Positions 34,086 through 45,400 of a DNA stretch of 64,000 bases are shown here, piece after piece. Numbering within the stretch: position 1 is the stretch's first letter; the number at the start of each line of letters is the position of its first letter. The notes beneath the pieces were generated by a model. It was given only the letters and a program-made list of their open reading frames with translations, was not told where the DNA came from and ran no database searches. The stretch spans positions 26,691,039 through 26,755,038 of the forward strand of contig CM055097.1 of the NCBI GenBank assembly GCA_029204225.1. The letters run 5' to 3'. A program made the position numbers and the translations under genes. The DNA comes from Diphasiastrum complanatum. Taxonomy: Eukaryota > Streptophyta > Lycopodiopsida > Lycopodiales > Lycopodiaceae.

Positions 34086-37000
34086 GAGTGTATCATCTAC
34101 GTAGAGAGTGATGATGATGAAGTATTCTGATATAGATTTGAAGTAAACATTCGAGTCTGCTGAGTTTGGAATAAAACCATTCTCTATCAGAATTGCATTG
34201 ATCTTTTGGAACCAGGCTTTGGGTGACTGTTTCAGCCTGTAGAGCGCCTTGTGAATTCTGCATACAAGGTGCTGTTGCTTGCCATTGAGTTCGTATCCCT
34301 CTGGCTACGTCATGTAGATTTCCTCTTCGATGGTTCCATTGAGGAAAGCGGTCTAGACATCCATCTGATGAACTTCAAGATCTGCTGCAGCTGCAAAGGA
34401 GAGGAGTAGGCGGATCGAAGCATGTTTGACAACTGGGCTGAAGGTTTCTGAATAATCCAGATCTGGAATTTGGAAAAAGCCTTTGACGACTAGCCTGGCC
34501 TTCTAACGATTTAGCCTTCCTTCAACGTCGTACTTCGCCTTGAATATCCATTTGCATGGAATTGGGTTTTGGTCCTTTGGCAGCTCAATGAGTGTCCATG
34601 TTTGATTCTCCAATAGAGAATCGAATTCGGTGTCCATCGCTAGTTTTTACTGGTCAGCATGAGGAGTAGACATCGCCTCAGCAACTGTGTTTGGTTCCTA
34701 CACGAAGTAGTAGGCCGGATCATCCATAAATCTGGATGGAGGTTGTCTGGACCTGTTTGACCTTCTGGATTGAACTTCGGTCCTCTGATGTGGGTTGACT
34801 GTTGAGGTTCTGACTCATCTTTTGAGTCAGCGTCGAGATTCTATAGTTGAATCTCTAGATCAGAATTGACTAGTTGCTCGATCCGTGAGTCGAAATTACC
34901 AGTAGCTTTTTCTTTGTGGTCGAGGAACTGGTCTTTCATAAAAATGACATCTCTACTGGTGAATGCCTTCTCGGTATCCATATTGTAGAGCTTGTATGCT
35001 TTATGATTTTGGGAATAGCCGATAAAAATCATTTTCTTGCTCTTGTCATCTAGCTTTCTTCTTAGATCCTCAGGGATCTGAGCGAAAGCGATGTATCTAA
35101 ACATTCGAATATGTTTGAATGATGGTTTTGATCCTGTCCACACCTCATAAGGTGTCTTGCCATTTAGGGCTTTGGTAATAGATCGATTCCGTAAGTAGGC
35201 AGCTATAGTAATAGCTTATGTCCAGAACTTCTTTGGAAGAGAGGCATGAGCCATCATGCTCTTGGCACTTTCGATGAGTGTCCGGTTCTTCTGCTTAGCT
35301 ACACCATTGGACTGAGATGAGTAGCTGATTGTGTATTGTTGAAGTATCCCGTTGGCCTTGCAAAACTCCTTGAATTTTGTGGAGATGTACTCTCCTCCTC
35401 CATCTATGCATAGAGCCTTGGTCTTCCTTTGGGTCTGATTTTCTGCAGATGCCTTGAACTGCTTGAAGAACTTGAATGCTCCGGATTTGTTCTTCATGTA
35501 GTAGGTTGCAGTCCTTCGAGAGAAGTCGAGATGAATGTTAGGAAATAGAGAGCTCCCCCTGTGGAAGCAGTCTGCATCGGGCCAGAAATGTCGCTGTGTA
35601 CAAGGTCAAGCAAGCCCTTTGATGTATGAACTAAGTCTAAACTGAAGGGACTTCTAGCATGCTTGCTGATAATACAACGTTCGCATGGAGAAGTTGGCTT
35701 GCTGACTGAAGATAGGTCTTGTACTAGATTCTGAGCTAACATTTGTTGAATACTGTTGTAGTTAAGATGGCCAAGTCTGAAATGCCACAACATATCAGTT
35801 GATTTAGAAGTGGCTGTGTGAAGAGCTTGAATGTTAGAAGAGTAGCAGTGGCTGAGTTTGTAAAGATAGCTGCTTCTTCTTCTGTAGGCTAGAACATTCT
35901 GGGATTTGTCAAGGATTGTGCAGACTTTTGTATCGAATTCGACCCTTCGACCTGAATCGGTGATTCTGCTAACTGAGAGTAGGTTCTTGGTCAGATATGC
36001 AACGTGGAGAATGTTGGACAACAACTTGACTTCACCTCTTTTGAATTCAACCCTGACTGTTCCTTCACCTTCGATTGAATGTGATGAATTGTCTCCAAGT
36101 TGCACAACTCGAGAGTGGATTAACGACTTGTAGTCTTTGAACCAGTCACGATGGTGAGTCATGTGTTGAGTTTCTCCGGAGTCTAGATACCAGGAATCAA
36201 TATCCTGTTGTTCTCCGACTTTGGTCACGAAAGCTGCTTCATCATCATCTTCTTCTTGTTGCCGATTTGAGTAACTGGCTGTAGCACTATGTGCTTGTTG
36301 TTGAAACTGCTTCTTATTTTCGTTGTTGTACTTCAAAGTTCGGCAGTCCTTGATTTCGTGACCAATCCTCTTACAGTATCTGTTAAATAGTTTCTACACA
36401 TGTTGGAATGATAAAGAGTTTGAATTTGATCTTGAACCGAAATTTGGTCCAGACTACATATTGTTCTTTTTGTCAGTAGAACTTGACTTTGTAGATCTCT
36501 TGGATCTAAACTTCTGATTTTTTGAATACAGAGCTTGAAGATCCGATCCTGAGCCTGAGGAGGATGCTGATCTTCTGATCTCTTCTTGTAGGAGCAGCGA
36601 GATTACTCTTGATAGAGTGAGGTGCTCCTGGGTAGAAATTGCCATTACCCAATTTTCGTAGGCTTCAGGTAGACTCGATAATAGAGTCATGAGTGCATCG
36701 AAATCTTCTATGGCTGAGCCAGTTGTAGTCATTGGCTCCATAAGATTTTTAAAAGCGTTGAGGTGACCGCAATACTATCTGCTTCAGAAATTCTGAGGTT
36801 GAAGAATTTCTTCCTCAGATGGAGCTTGGATGTAACATCTCTAATGTCGTAGAGAGTTGCTAGGATGTCCCATGCATCCTTAGCTGTTTGACCAGCATGT
36901 ATGTGGCTGATCTGAGTATCTTTGATATTGAGGGTGATCATGGCAAATGTTTTGCCATCTCTTAGTCTCAACTTGGTGATGATGGCTACATCACCATCTG

Positions 37001-37263
37001 GTTTGAGTTCCGTGCCATCAACGATGTCCCACAGTTCTTTGGCTAGAAGTATAACCTTCAGAGATGGTAGTTATCTCCATCGAGTTTGTCAATGAGAGAT
37101 GAACTGGATGACGGATCCATTCTGGTTGGACTAGATCGTTGGTAGAAACAACGATTGTCTAAATATTGTTGGCTGCGCGTTTGCTTGAAAGTCGTCTTGA
37201 TAGAAACAAGACTGATAATCCACGGATGAAATGCAGATTACTGAAATGTCTGCTCTGATACCA
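34035..37263 (-). pseudogene. Copia element, 3'-truncated and frameshifted
   Basis: On the - strand from the right: a perfect initiator-Met PBS (37252-37263); gag in pieces (36454-37000, including LRKKFFNLRISEADSIAVT); protease and integrase start in one open frame 35494-36336 (SWYLDSGETQHMTHH, LWHFRLGHLNYNS); integrase 35216-35497 (DGGGEYISTKF, SSQSNGVAKQKNRTL); the integrase C-terminal region 34841-35143 (KPSFKHIRMF); then RT with KWIFKAKYD, KARLVVKGF, QMDV-TAFLNG and YVDD near 34100. Several in-frame stops interrupt the RT. It ends abruptly at about 34035 with no RNase H or 3' LTR. Dead element. Confidence 0.88.
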
Positions 37264-37710
37264 CGTCGGAAAACGGTGGTCGTAAGCGTAGCGGAGGCTT
37301 GGTTGCTCAGAGCGTAGGCATGTAGGAACGGAAACGCAATAGTTAGCAGCAAAAATATTCAATTTGAAGAATTCATACAGTTTGCACAAATGAATGACGT
37401 AGTAGTGAGACAAAAATTGCACTCTGATAAAAATGTCAACAGTGAGTACAATCGCTTGAAGTAATAACTTCAGCTTGCTGAGCGTGATACTGCTAGCTAC
37501 AGATAACTCTGATTAAAAGAGAATTTCCAAAATTAACACTTACATAGCTTGTTTCAGCTAATATAGAGATTTACAAGAGAAGAAATTCTCAAAGGCTATT
37601 TATGCCAGTCTTTGCATATGTACAAAAGTTGGTAACCGTCAACCGCCTTCGGGATATTTGTTTCTCTAGCTGTTTTAGGGTTACTCATCCATTGGCGAAG
37701 TCAGACAGCA
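37264..37710 (-). repeat. 5' LTR of the truncated copia element
   Basis: This adjoins the PBS at 37252-37263. It begins CGTCGGAAAACGG where TG would be expected, a likely C-for-T change. The far end is set near 37710 because a - strand TGCTGTCTGACTTCG starts there; that edge is approximate. No second copy exists in the window. Confidence 0.55.
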
Positions 37711-37715
37711 AAAAT

Positions 37716-37920
37716 GCGAAAAAAGACGAAGGTGCCTAAAAAATGATTTCTAAGGTATTATGGCCACTTGGCCATTGTGTCGCATTTTTCACTATGGAGC
37801 GAAAAAGGCGAAAAAGACGAAGGTGCCTTAAAAATGATTTCTAAGGTATTCTGGCCACTTGGCCAGTGTGTCACATTTTTTGCTAAGGAGCGAAAAAGGC
37901 GAAAGTGCCTTAAAAAGAGC
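37716..37920. repeat. Tandem repeat, 83-91 bp unit, about 2.3 copies
   Basis: Copies start at 37716, 37799 and 37890 with GCGAAAAA(A)G. The first two share AAAATGATTTCTAAGGTATT, TGGCCACTTGGCCA and GTGTC-CATTTTT; the third is partial. The unit contains the perfect palindrome TGGCCACTTGGCCA-like arm pair. The repeat lies next to the copia LTR and may belong to an adjacent LTR. Confidence 0.8.
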
Positions 37921-38830
37921 TGGATGTCTTGAAAGTGGTTATGCTTTATGGTGCTTTCTACCACTGTATTTTACTTTTCTGCTGCATTTTACCTTGTTGG
38001 ATTATGAATAAAGTCTTCAAAGAGCATCAGTCTTGGTTTGTCAAGAGGAACTAAGTGCAGTCTTGTATCTCTCTCATCATATATTCTATAAAGTAAATGT
38101 TTTATTTTATCTTTTACATTTTTACTTCTTATGTTTGAACTTTGAAGTGGCTTAAATCAACAGACGTCAAATTTTGACATGCCAATATCCGTTGGAATTT
38201 GACACCTGCTTTGAAGTATAGACCTCCCATCGAATCTAAATTGTGCCAAATTGTTGATGTGGATGTTGGAATCCAACGTTCTTTGAATTTCGACGACCAT
38301 GTCGATTGTGAGGTAAAATTTTTTTCACAAAATTATGCCGCGTTGGCTTCACGTCTCTATGTCGCATTGCGACGTCCATAAATCTATCAAATTGTGATGA
38401 CCATTTCAAAATTTGGTTGCCACCATAGTTTTCCAACCACCAAAGGTTTGGTTTTGGAATTTTCGCATGGATGTCGAAGAACGATGTGTTGGTGACCGAC
38501 ATATTATAATATTTCATGAAATTCCACAGAGGCTCGCGACTATGTTATTGTGTTTTTTGCATCACCTAGATCACATCTCTCCGAGTTACTCATCAAAATA
38601 TATGTGCCTCACAAGGGAGCACTCAAGCATTCATGAACATAATGTAGGCAAAGCCAAAATTAGAGATATCAATCATAAATTTCTTGGAAATATGACTAAC
38701 CACCTACCTAGAGATAAATTCCACCACCTAGAAGAATAGTAAGCAAAAAGTAGTGAATGAATACCATAAAGCTTGAAACAAGAGCCCAAAACTTTGACTT
38801 TCGATCTAATCCTAAGTCTTGCTTTGATAC
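37920..38830. other. LTR-related block and unclassified sequence, no gene
   Basis: Positions 37920-38070 are related to 32170-32300 (shared CCTTGTTGGATTATGAATAA type sequence and TTGTCAAGAGGAA). The rest, to about 38830, holds only short unsupported frames. A - strand PBS-like TATGGTATCAAAGCAAG sits at about 38815-38832. Confidence 0.4.
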
Positions 38831-38831
38831 C

Positions 38832-40330
38832 ATAGTGAGATCTCCAAGGAATTTGCTTACAAGAACACTTGAATGGCCATTGTGGAGCCAAACCACCAAA
38901 CTAACTTGAAGCCTTTGATCAACAACTAAAAGCTTTACCCCTGAGCCATGGGGTGTGAATACTTGATGATGAGGAGGAGACTTGTAACCAAAAGCTAAAA
39001 GCCAAGGATGAGGAGGGCGAGCCCCTACTAGGGTATATAGGCCTTAGGAGTTTATGGCATTTGCATGTACCCATGCATTCCAGGCCTAACTCGAATTACA
39101 ATTGATATCCCATATGCAATTAACCATTACACACCATGTACTGCTCCACATTTTCTAATATGGAGTACCCTAGGCCCTCTCAAGTTATTAACTACAAAAT
39201 GGCCTTGATTGGAATCTCAGGACATAATCTAATAACTCGACACTAGAGGCCCCATACGCATGTCTAGAATTATTCCAAATTATTAGTAATTGGACATGGC
39301 CATAACACCATCCAACACATAGAGTTGGCCCTTGGAGCTCCTAAACTCCCTACTAGAATACTATCCCAAACACTTGCCTACCATCTTAGTAAGTGTAGGT
39401 AGAGACCAAAGGGCAAACTATGAGAATGAGACGAGAGCTCCAAAGGTAGACCGGATTTTGGTGAAGTTACTACCTAGAAGATTGTTCTTAGCCATTGTTA
39501 GATTTTAGGAGTTTTACCTAGAACAAAAACCTTGACACAAGAGATTGAGAGGCTCTCTTTGCAATTGTTGAGCATATGGGAGCCCAAAAAACTCGCATTG
39601 ACCGAGGAGTACAACTTAATATTAAGGAAGAAAGATTGGAATTGTTCATAAGCATGCACCTTTATTATCCTTATAGGGGATGACTACCACCAAGGGGGGC
39701 ACCTCTAGACTCATATAGGGTTTTTGGTTAGACCAATTGCTTGCTAAAAATATGACAAACATTTGCAATGGGTGTTTTTTAGATATTGGGAGACAAAGCT
39801 TGACTATTTCCAAAACTAAGATGGTTGACCCCAAAAGAAACTAGAAGGGCGACCTCGACAAGTTGTCCTAGGGCAGTGGTGTCAGTACACATGTCAACTG
39901 ACATGAATAAGGATGACTTGGGTGTTTAATAGCTATCAGATCACATAAAGAGGATGCAACACATTTGAGTTGAATCAAATAGGTATGCAGCTCAAAGGAA
40001 CATTCTAATAGGTTGGGACCACCAAGGACTCTAGTAGTTCAGGGACGAAAAGAACACTACTTGTCAAAACATGACAACGAATAGTTTCAAGGCAAATAAT
40101 AATGACGCTCAAATGCACATAACAAGTGTGGAATGCAACATAATAGGTTGGGGACTCAAAACAAGGATTCAAGTGCTTGTGCTAGGACTCCTAGTTTGGA
40201 GGACACTTGGGCGTCATGTACGCACAATTGAATGGTCGATTTAGAAGTCACAAATGGACACAAATGGACACAATGGATTGTGGAAAACATTCACACGACA
40301 ATACAAATAGACGATAGTTTTTGATACTAT
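38832..40330. other. Retroelement-derived non-coding sequence
   Basis: The PBS-like site ending at 38832 would place a - strand LTR to its right (TATA-like GGTATATAGGCC near 39034). Nothing coding is preserved through 40330, which ends next to the LTR at 40331. I see no gene here. Confidence 0.35.
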
Positions 40331-40840
40331 TGTTGAAAATTGATAGGCATTTTGTGTGTCAAAGTTCATTATAAATGTACACAAGGCAAGAATATTTTGA
40401 ATGTCTTGCTTAATAATCTATCAAAAAACTAGTCACACAAATGTTGATCTAGATTGGCAATTTGACAAACAACAAGCATTAACAATCAAAAGCATTGATC
40501 ATAAGTGTAGATCCGAGTTCACACGTGTGAATCACTTTGGTTGCATTAGAATTACAAAATCACATGTACATAGTGAAGTAGCTCGAGATTGCCCAATAAG
40601 CTCCAAAAATAATCTATCTTCTCACTATGGAGAGATGAAATACATAGCAAAAGTGACTTGTTTTGTAAAGTTAGGTGAATTTCCAGCATGTAATAAGGAA
40701 GTTAACTCGGCTCTCTTACCCTAATTTTGCAACCCTAGCCTCTTTCTTAGAGTCATGCCAAGTAGGTGGTTAGTTGGTCAAAATCTCATCACAAATTTAG
40801 GTGTATGTCCTATAATCTAGGAATCACTACAAAATAGACA
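40331..40840 (-). mobile_element. LTR related to that at 27876
   Basis: It begins TGTTGAAAATTGATAGGC and is colinear with the LTR at 27876-28430, sharing AACTAGTCACA, GTTAGGTGAA, CCAGCATGTAATAAGGAA, GTCATGCCAAGTAGGTGG and CCTATAAT-TAGGAAT blocks. A heavily decayed PBS (ATAGTATCAAAAACT on the - strand) adjoins it. It contains TCACACGTGTGA at 40519-40530. Probably a solo or truncated LTR. Confidence 0.6.
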
Positions 40841-41239
40841 TGACCAACCCTACAGACTCGACCTAACCTACATTAGGAGTGGTTCCTTGCTTGGCATCTT
40901 GGCCTCACACGTGTGGGACCCACTTATGCACATAATTTACATTATACTACATGGCTAGATTTGCCAATATAGGCAATTTTTCACATGATGTTGGCGAACT
41001 TGTTTGTGGCACGTGGCATAGTCTCATTGAGTTCGCCCTTTCAATCTATTCCCGAGGTTATGGGTAGTCCACTCAAGAATGATCTTGTGGCTTGCCACAA
41101 TGGTCTTGTTATTATTATCTTAGTTCAAATTCAAATTCAAACTCAAACATTTTGGTCTTTAAACAAACACATAATTCTTGGTTAACCTAAACCCGAGAAG
41201 AACTTAGACGGTTATCCCTGGTTTACCTCTGGTTAACTG

Positions 41240-41963
41240 ATTCATTTTTATTCCTGAATCCTTAGAAGGAAGCAAGAGGAGAAGAGAAGAAGAACGAAGA
41301 GAAAGGGGAGGTGAGGAATGGTGGCGATAGAGGAGGACGAGGAGGAAGGAGGAAGGCGTAAGTGTAGCTGCGATGTGCAGCTGAGCTGAGGGGAGTCGGT
41401 TTTTCTCTCAATAACCCACATGAATTTTGTGGTTTCTTTAGCTAAGTTTTGTATTGCAGGTTGGAAAGCAGTTGAGACGATGCTGTCAAGTAAGTTTTCT
41501 GCGTCAGGATAGTGCCTGCAGTGTGGAGATGTTAGAATTTGAAAACTTTAGCTCTCCAGTTGCGTGATTTGTTCGTCTGTTCAGGAAGAATATTGGTAGG
41601 AGTGGTGAAACGGTTTTGCGTAATAAGGATCAGAAGACTAGGCTCTTCCATTGCAGAAACCGAAGGATTTTTGTGGATATATCTAATAGTAGATACTGGA
41701 CTCAATTTGATCTAGAATTTATTGTTTCTTTACAGGTGATTGCAGGTTGTCCTGTGATTGATTCAACTGCAAAAACCGGTACGAACTAAGGACAGTAACA
41801 GAAAGTTTTTGATCAAAGATAGAGAGGAATAGGAAGAGCTTATAGAAGGTAATTGTTATGCGGTTGAGCTCACTGACAGGCACTGCATTGATTTTTTGTA
41901 TAAGAGGGCACAGAAACCTTGTCTCAGAACCAGGAAAGGGAGGAAAGAGTAAAAATATTGGGA
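41240..41963 (+). promoter_or_regulatory. HDAC promoter / 5' leader region
   Basis: This is the sequence between the last LTR relic and the HDAC start codon. It contains a purine-rich block (about 41270-41360: GGAAGCAAGAGGAGAAGAG and similar), repeated GGTTAAC/GGTTTAC words just upstream (41181-41240), and several possible GT-AG pairs suggesting a 5' UTR intron. I cannot place the transcription start. Confidence 0.4.
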
Positions 41964-42491
41964 ATGGATGGATCAGGGAATTCACTGGCATCAGGACCAG
42001 AAGGGCAGAAGAAGAAAGTGGTTTACTTTTATGATTCGGAAGTGGGGAATTACTATTACGGGCAAGGTCACCCCATGAAGCCTCATCGCATCCGCATGAC
42101 ACATTCTTTGCTAGTGCATTATGGCTTGCACCAAAAAATGGACGTGATGAAGCCGATCCCAGCTCATGATAAAGATCTGTGCCGTTTCCATGCAGACGAT
42201 TACGTGGCCTTTCTGAGAGCAATTACTCCAGAGACACAGCACGAGCAGCTCCGTGCTTTGAAGCGATTTAATGTGGGGGAGGATTGCCCTGTTTTTGATG
42301 GGCTTTACTCTTTCTGTCAAACATATGCAGGAGGATCAGTAGGCGGTGCAGTGAAGCTCAACCATGGGCATTCGGACATTGCCATCAACTGGGCAGGTGG
42401 GCTTCACCACGCCAAAAAGTGTGAGGCTTCTGGGTTCTGTTATGTCAACGATATTGTTCTTGCTATCCTGGAGCTTCTGAAATATCACGCT
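41964..42491 (+). CDS. HDA19: HDAC exon 1
   Basis: 176 codons from ATG 41964 to donor GCT|GTAAGT, phase 0. It contains [52 protein letters not shown] and [20 protein letters not shown]. The open frame extends 15 codons upstream, but no ATG is available there. Confidence 0.96.
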
Positions 42492-45400
42492 GTAAGTACT
42501 TAGCTATCTTGGCATTTGTTTTGATACTTGAAGGTCTGTAGGACAGCATAATGAATGCAAGCTCAACTACATAACAACACTTGTAAAGCAAAACGCACTT
42601 CAAACGAGCAACACAGTATTGCTTAACAAAAAGTCCATCCATTTAATCAGTATAATATGTTAACATTTCTTCATATGCCAAGATCATCAAGAAACTTCGC
42701 TAACCTTTTTGTGGCATAAAGAAACAGTTTATGCCCAACCTTTGCTCTATCTCCTTTCATAAAAGCTTGTTGCTGCTTCTGAAAAAGCATGGTGTTCATT
42801 GACTTTATTAAGATGTATTCCGTTGCTCTCTAACAACGTTCAAGGAAAATCTGAGCATTAGAGATGGTAGGATCATCTCATGCCATATGAGCCTTTGAAA
42901 ATACATATCACACATATAACAAAGGCAAGCTGGTTTTTCAAGTTTCTAGCTGTAGAACAAGCATTAGTTGTCTTTTCTAGCTTGCAGTATTCAACTAGAT
43001 TACAAATAAAACATTAGCTCTAAATAGTTTTCCTGTAGATACAAGTGCATTAGTTGTCTTTTCTAGCTTGCAGTATTCAACTAGATTACAAATAAAACAT
43101 TAGCTAAATAGTTTTTGTGTAGATACAAGTTTTTTCTTTAAATAATGTGCATACAGCCAGATTAATGCCCAAAATGACTGGAAAAGGTGAATCAATTTTG
43201 CGGTTGAAGAGCCACAAGATCAAGCTTTTTTCTCAAAGGGAAAGTCAAAAGGTATTTCTTCTTCTACATCCTCTAAAGAAAATGAAGATAACTTTTCAAA
43301 GTTCAAAAGGAAGATGATATGTTTCTATTATCACAAAGAGGGACATATCATCAAATATTGTAGGAAAAGAATAGAGAAAGCAAAGCGTGAGGCATCTATT
43401 GAAGATCATGAAGAACCTAATACGGCCACCTTAGCATCTTTGGAGCCACAAGTGGAGGAGCAAGCAAATCTTATTGATAAAGATTATGCTTTTATGGGTT
43501 TCAAGAAACCAAGTTTCTAGTGGTTCATAGATAGTGGGGCCACTAATCAAATGTCCTATCAACGTGAAGTTTTCACAAGCTTGAAGGCAATTAATGATGG
43601 AAGCCAAGTTCAATGTGCAGGAGACACATCACATTTGATCAAAGGTATTGGTGATATTGCTCTTGTTTTTCCTAATTGAGATCAAAAGTATGTCAAGGAT
43701 GTGTTTTATGTTCCTAGCATCAAGAAAAATCTACTCTCTATTTTTCTAATCATCAAGCAAGGGTTGCTTGTTGAATTTAAGGAAGGAAGATGTTTTGTAA
43801 AAGATCCTTCTAAATCTTTGATGCTTATTGCTACGGGCACCGCAAGAAATAATTTGTTTGTGTTGGACACATATAAGAAGGAAGCTTCATCTTGTTTTCT
43901 AGCATCCACTTTGATGGTAGAAGAACAAAGGGATGAATTGTTTGGAAATTCAAGCTTGTTGGAAACTGTTGATATGGCTGAGAAATCATGTTATGAATCA
44001 CCGCAAGTTGATGCATTTTATGGGAGCAGTAGTGAGAAGGTTCATGAATAAACTTTTCAAGATAATGTTATGGAAAAGCTGGAAAAAATGAGCATTCTTT
44101 GAAGTCTCTTGGTACGTCCTGATACGCATGAGGGGGAAGCTGGAAGGTCATGACGTGCTCGTCTTGTTTGACACCGGTTCCTCGCATAATATTATTAATT
44201 CTCGCGTGGTGAGGAAGTTTCGCTTAGCTACTGTTCCATCTGATTACCGGTATACTGTTGAGATACCTGATGGTAAGGGAATAGAAGTTTGGGATGAAAG
44301 AGTCTCTTGGGCATCCTTGACTATTCAGACGTACACTGAGAAGTTAGATTTCGAGATCACTAAACTCACTAAGTTTGATATTGTACTTGGTAAGCGGTGG
44401 CATGCTAGTAAGCAGCTCGCTATAGATTTTAAGTCACATGTGTATAAGTTTGGGCATGAGGGTGGGAACGACCATCTGTTGAGGGTCCTCTTATTACCTA
44501 TATGCAAATAAAGAGAATGGAGATTCAGTATTTGTGGTTGTGTTATGTGAATCTTGATTCCAGTTTTGATTCTTATGTTGATAATAATTAGATAAGCACA
44601 CAATCACAAGAAACTTCATTTATTTTTGCATCCCCTACTGCACATGCATTTTCATTACAGCCCAGATGTGACCCAGCAAGTAAGTTGGAGAAGTCCATCT
44701 GCACTCAGTTTAAAGATGTGCTGATTAGCAATTTGCCACCTGGATTGCCGCCTAGTCGGAATGTTGATCATTGAATTGAGCTCGTTCTAGGGGCAAGTCC
44801 GGTATGTAGGCCTCCGTATCGGATGAGCCTAAAAGAGGAAGAGGAGGTCGGAAAGATGTTGGAGGAGTATCTCAAGCTGGGGTACATCCGTCCAAGTTAT
44901 TCACCTTTCGCCTCTCTTATTTTAGTTGTTAAGAAAAAAGATGGTAGTTTCCGGATGTGTGTAGATTACAGGGGATTGAATAAGATCATTGTAAAGCACA
45001 AGTATCCGATGCCCAGGATTGATGATCTATTGGATGCGTTGCAAGGTGCAACCATTTTCAGTAATATAGATCTCAAAAGTGGATTCCATCAAATACGGAT
45101 TCGAGTGATGCTCATGAACGATGTCTTACGAGACTATATGGGAAAGTTTGTCGTCAATTTTATTGACGATATAGTGGTTTTTAGGAAAGCGGTTGAGGAG
45201 CATGAGGTTCATCTCAAGATCGTATTGGGCAAGTTACAAGCTTCTGTCTTGTATGCCAATGCTCAGAAGACAAAGTTGTGTAAGACTCGTGTCGAGTATC
45301 TGGGTCACGTAGTGACAGCTGAGGGTAAGGTGGCTGTGGTTAGGAAGTGGCCGAGGCCTGCCGATATACGCCAATTGCAATCTTTCCTAGGCTTTTGTAA

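Noticed and set aside
38408..38739. Open frame of about 108 codons near 38.4-38.7 kb
   Set aside because: No family motif and it overlaps LTR-related DNA; likely chance.
41919..41963. Upstream extension of the HDAC reading frame
   Set aside because: The extension has no ATG; the family start motif begins at ATG 41964.
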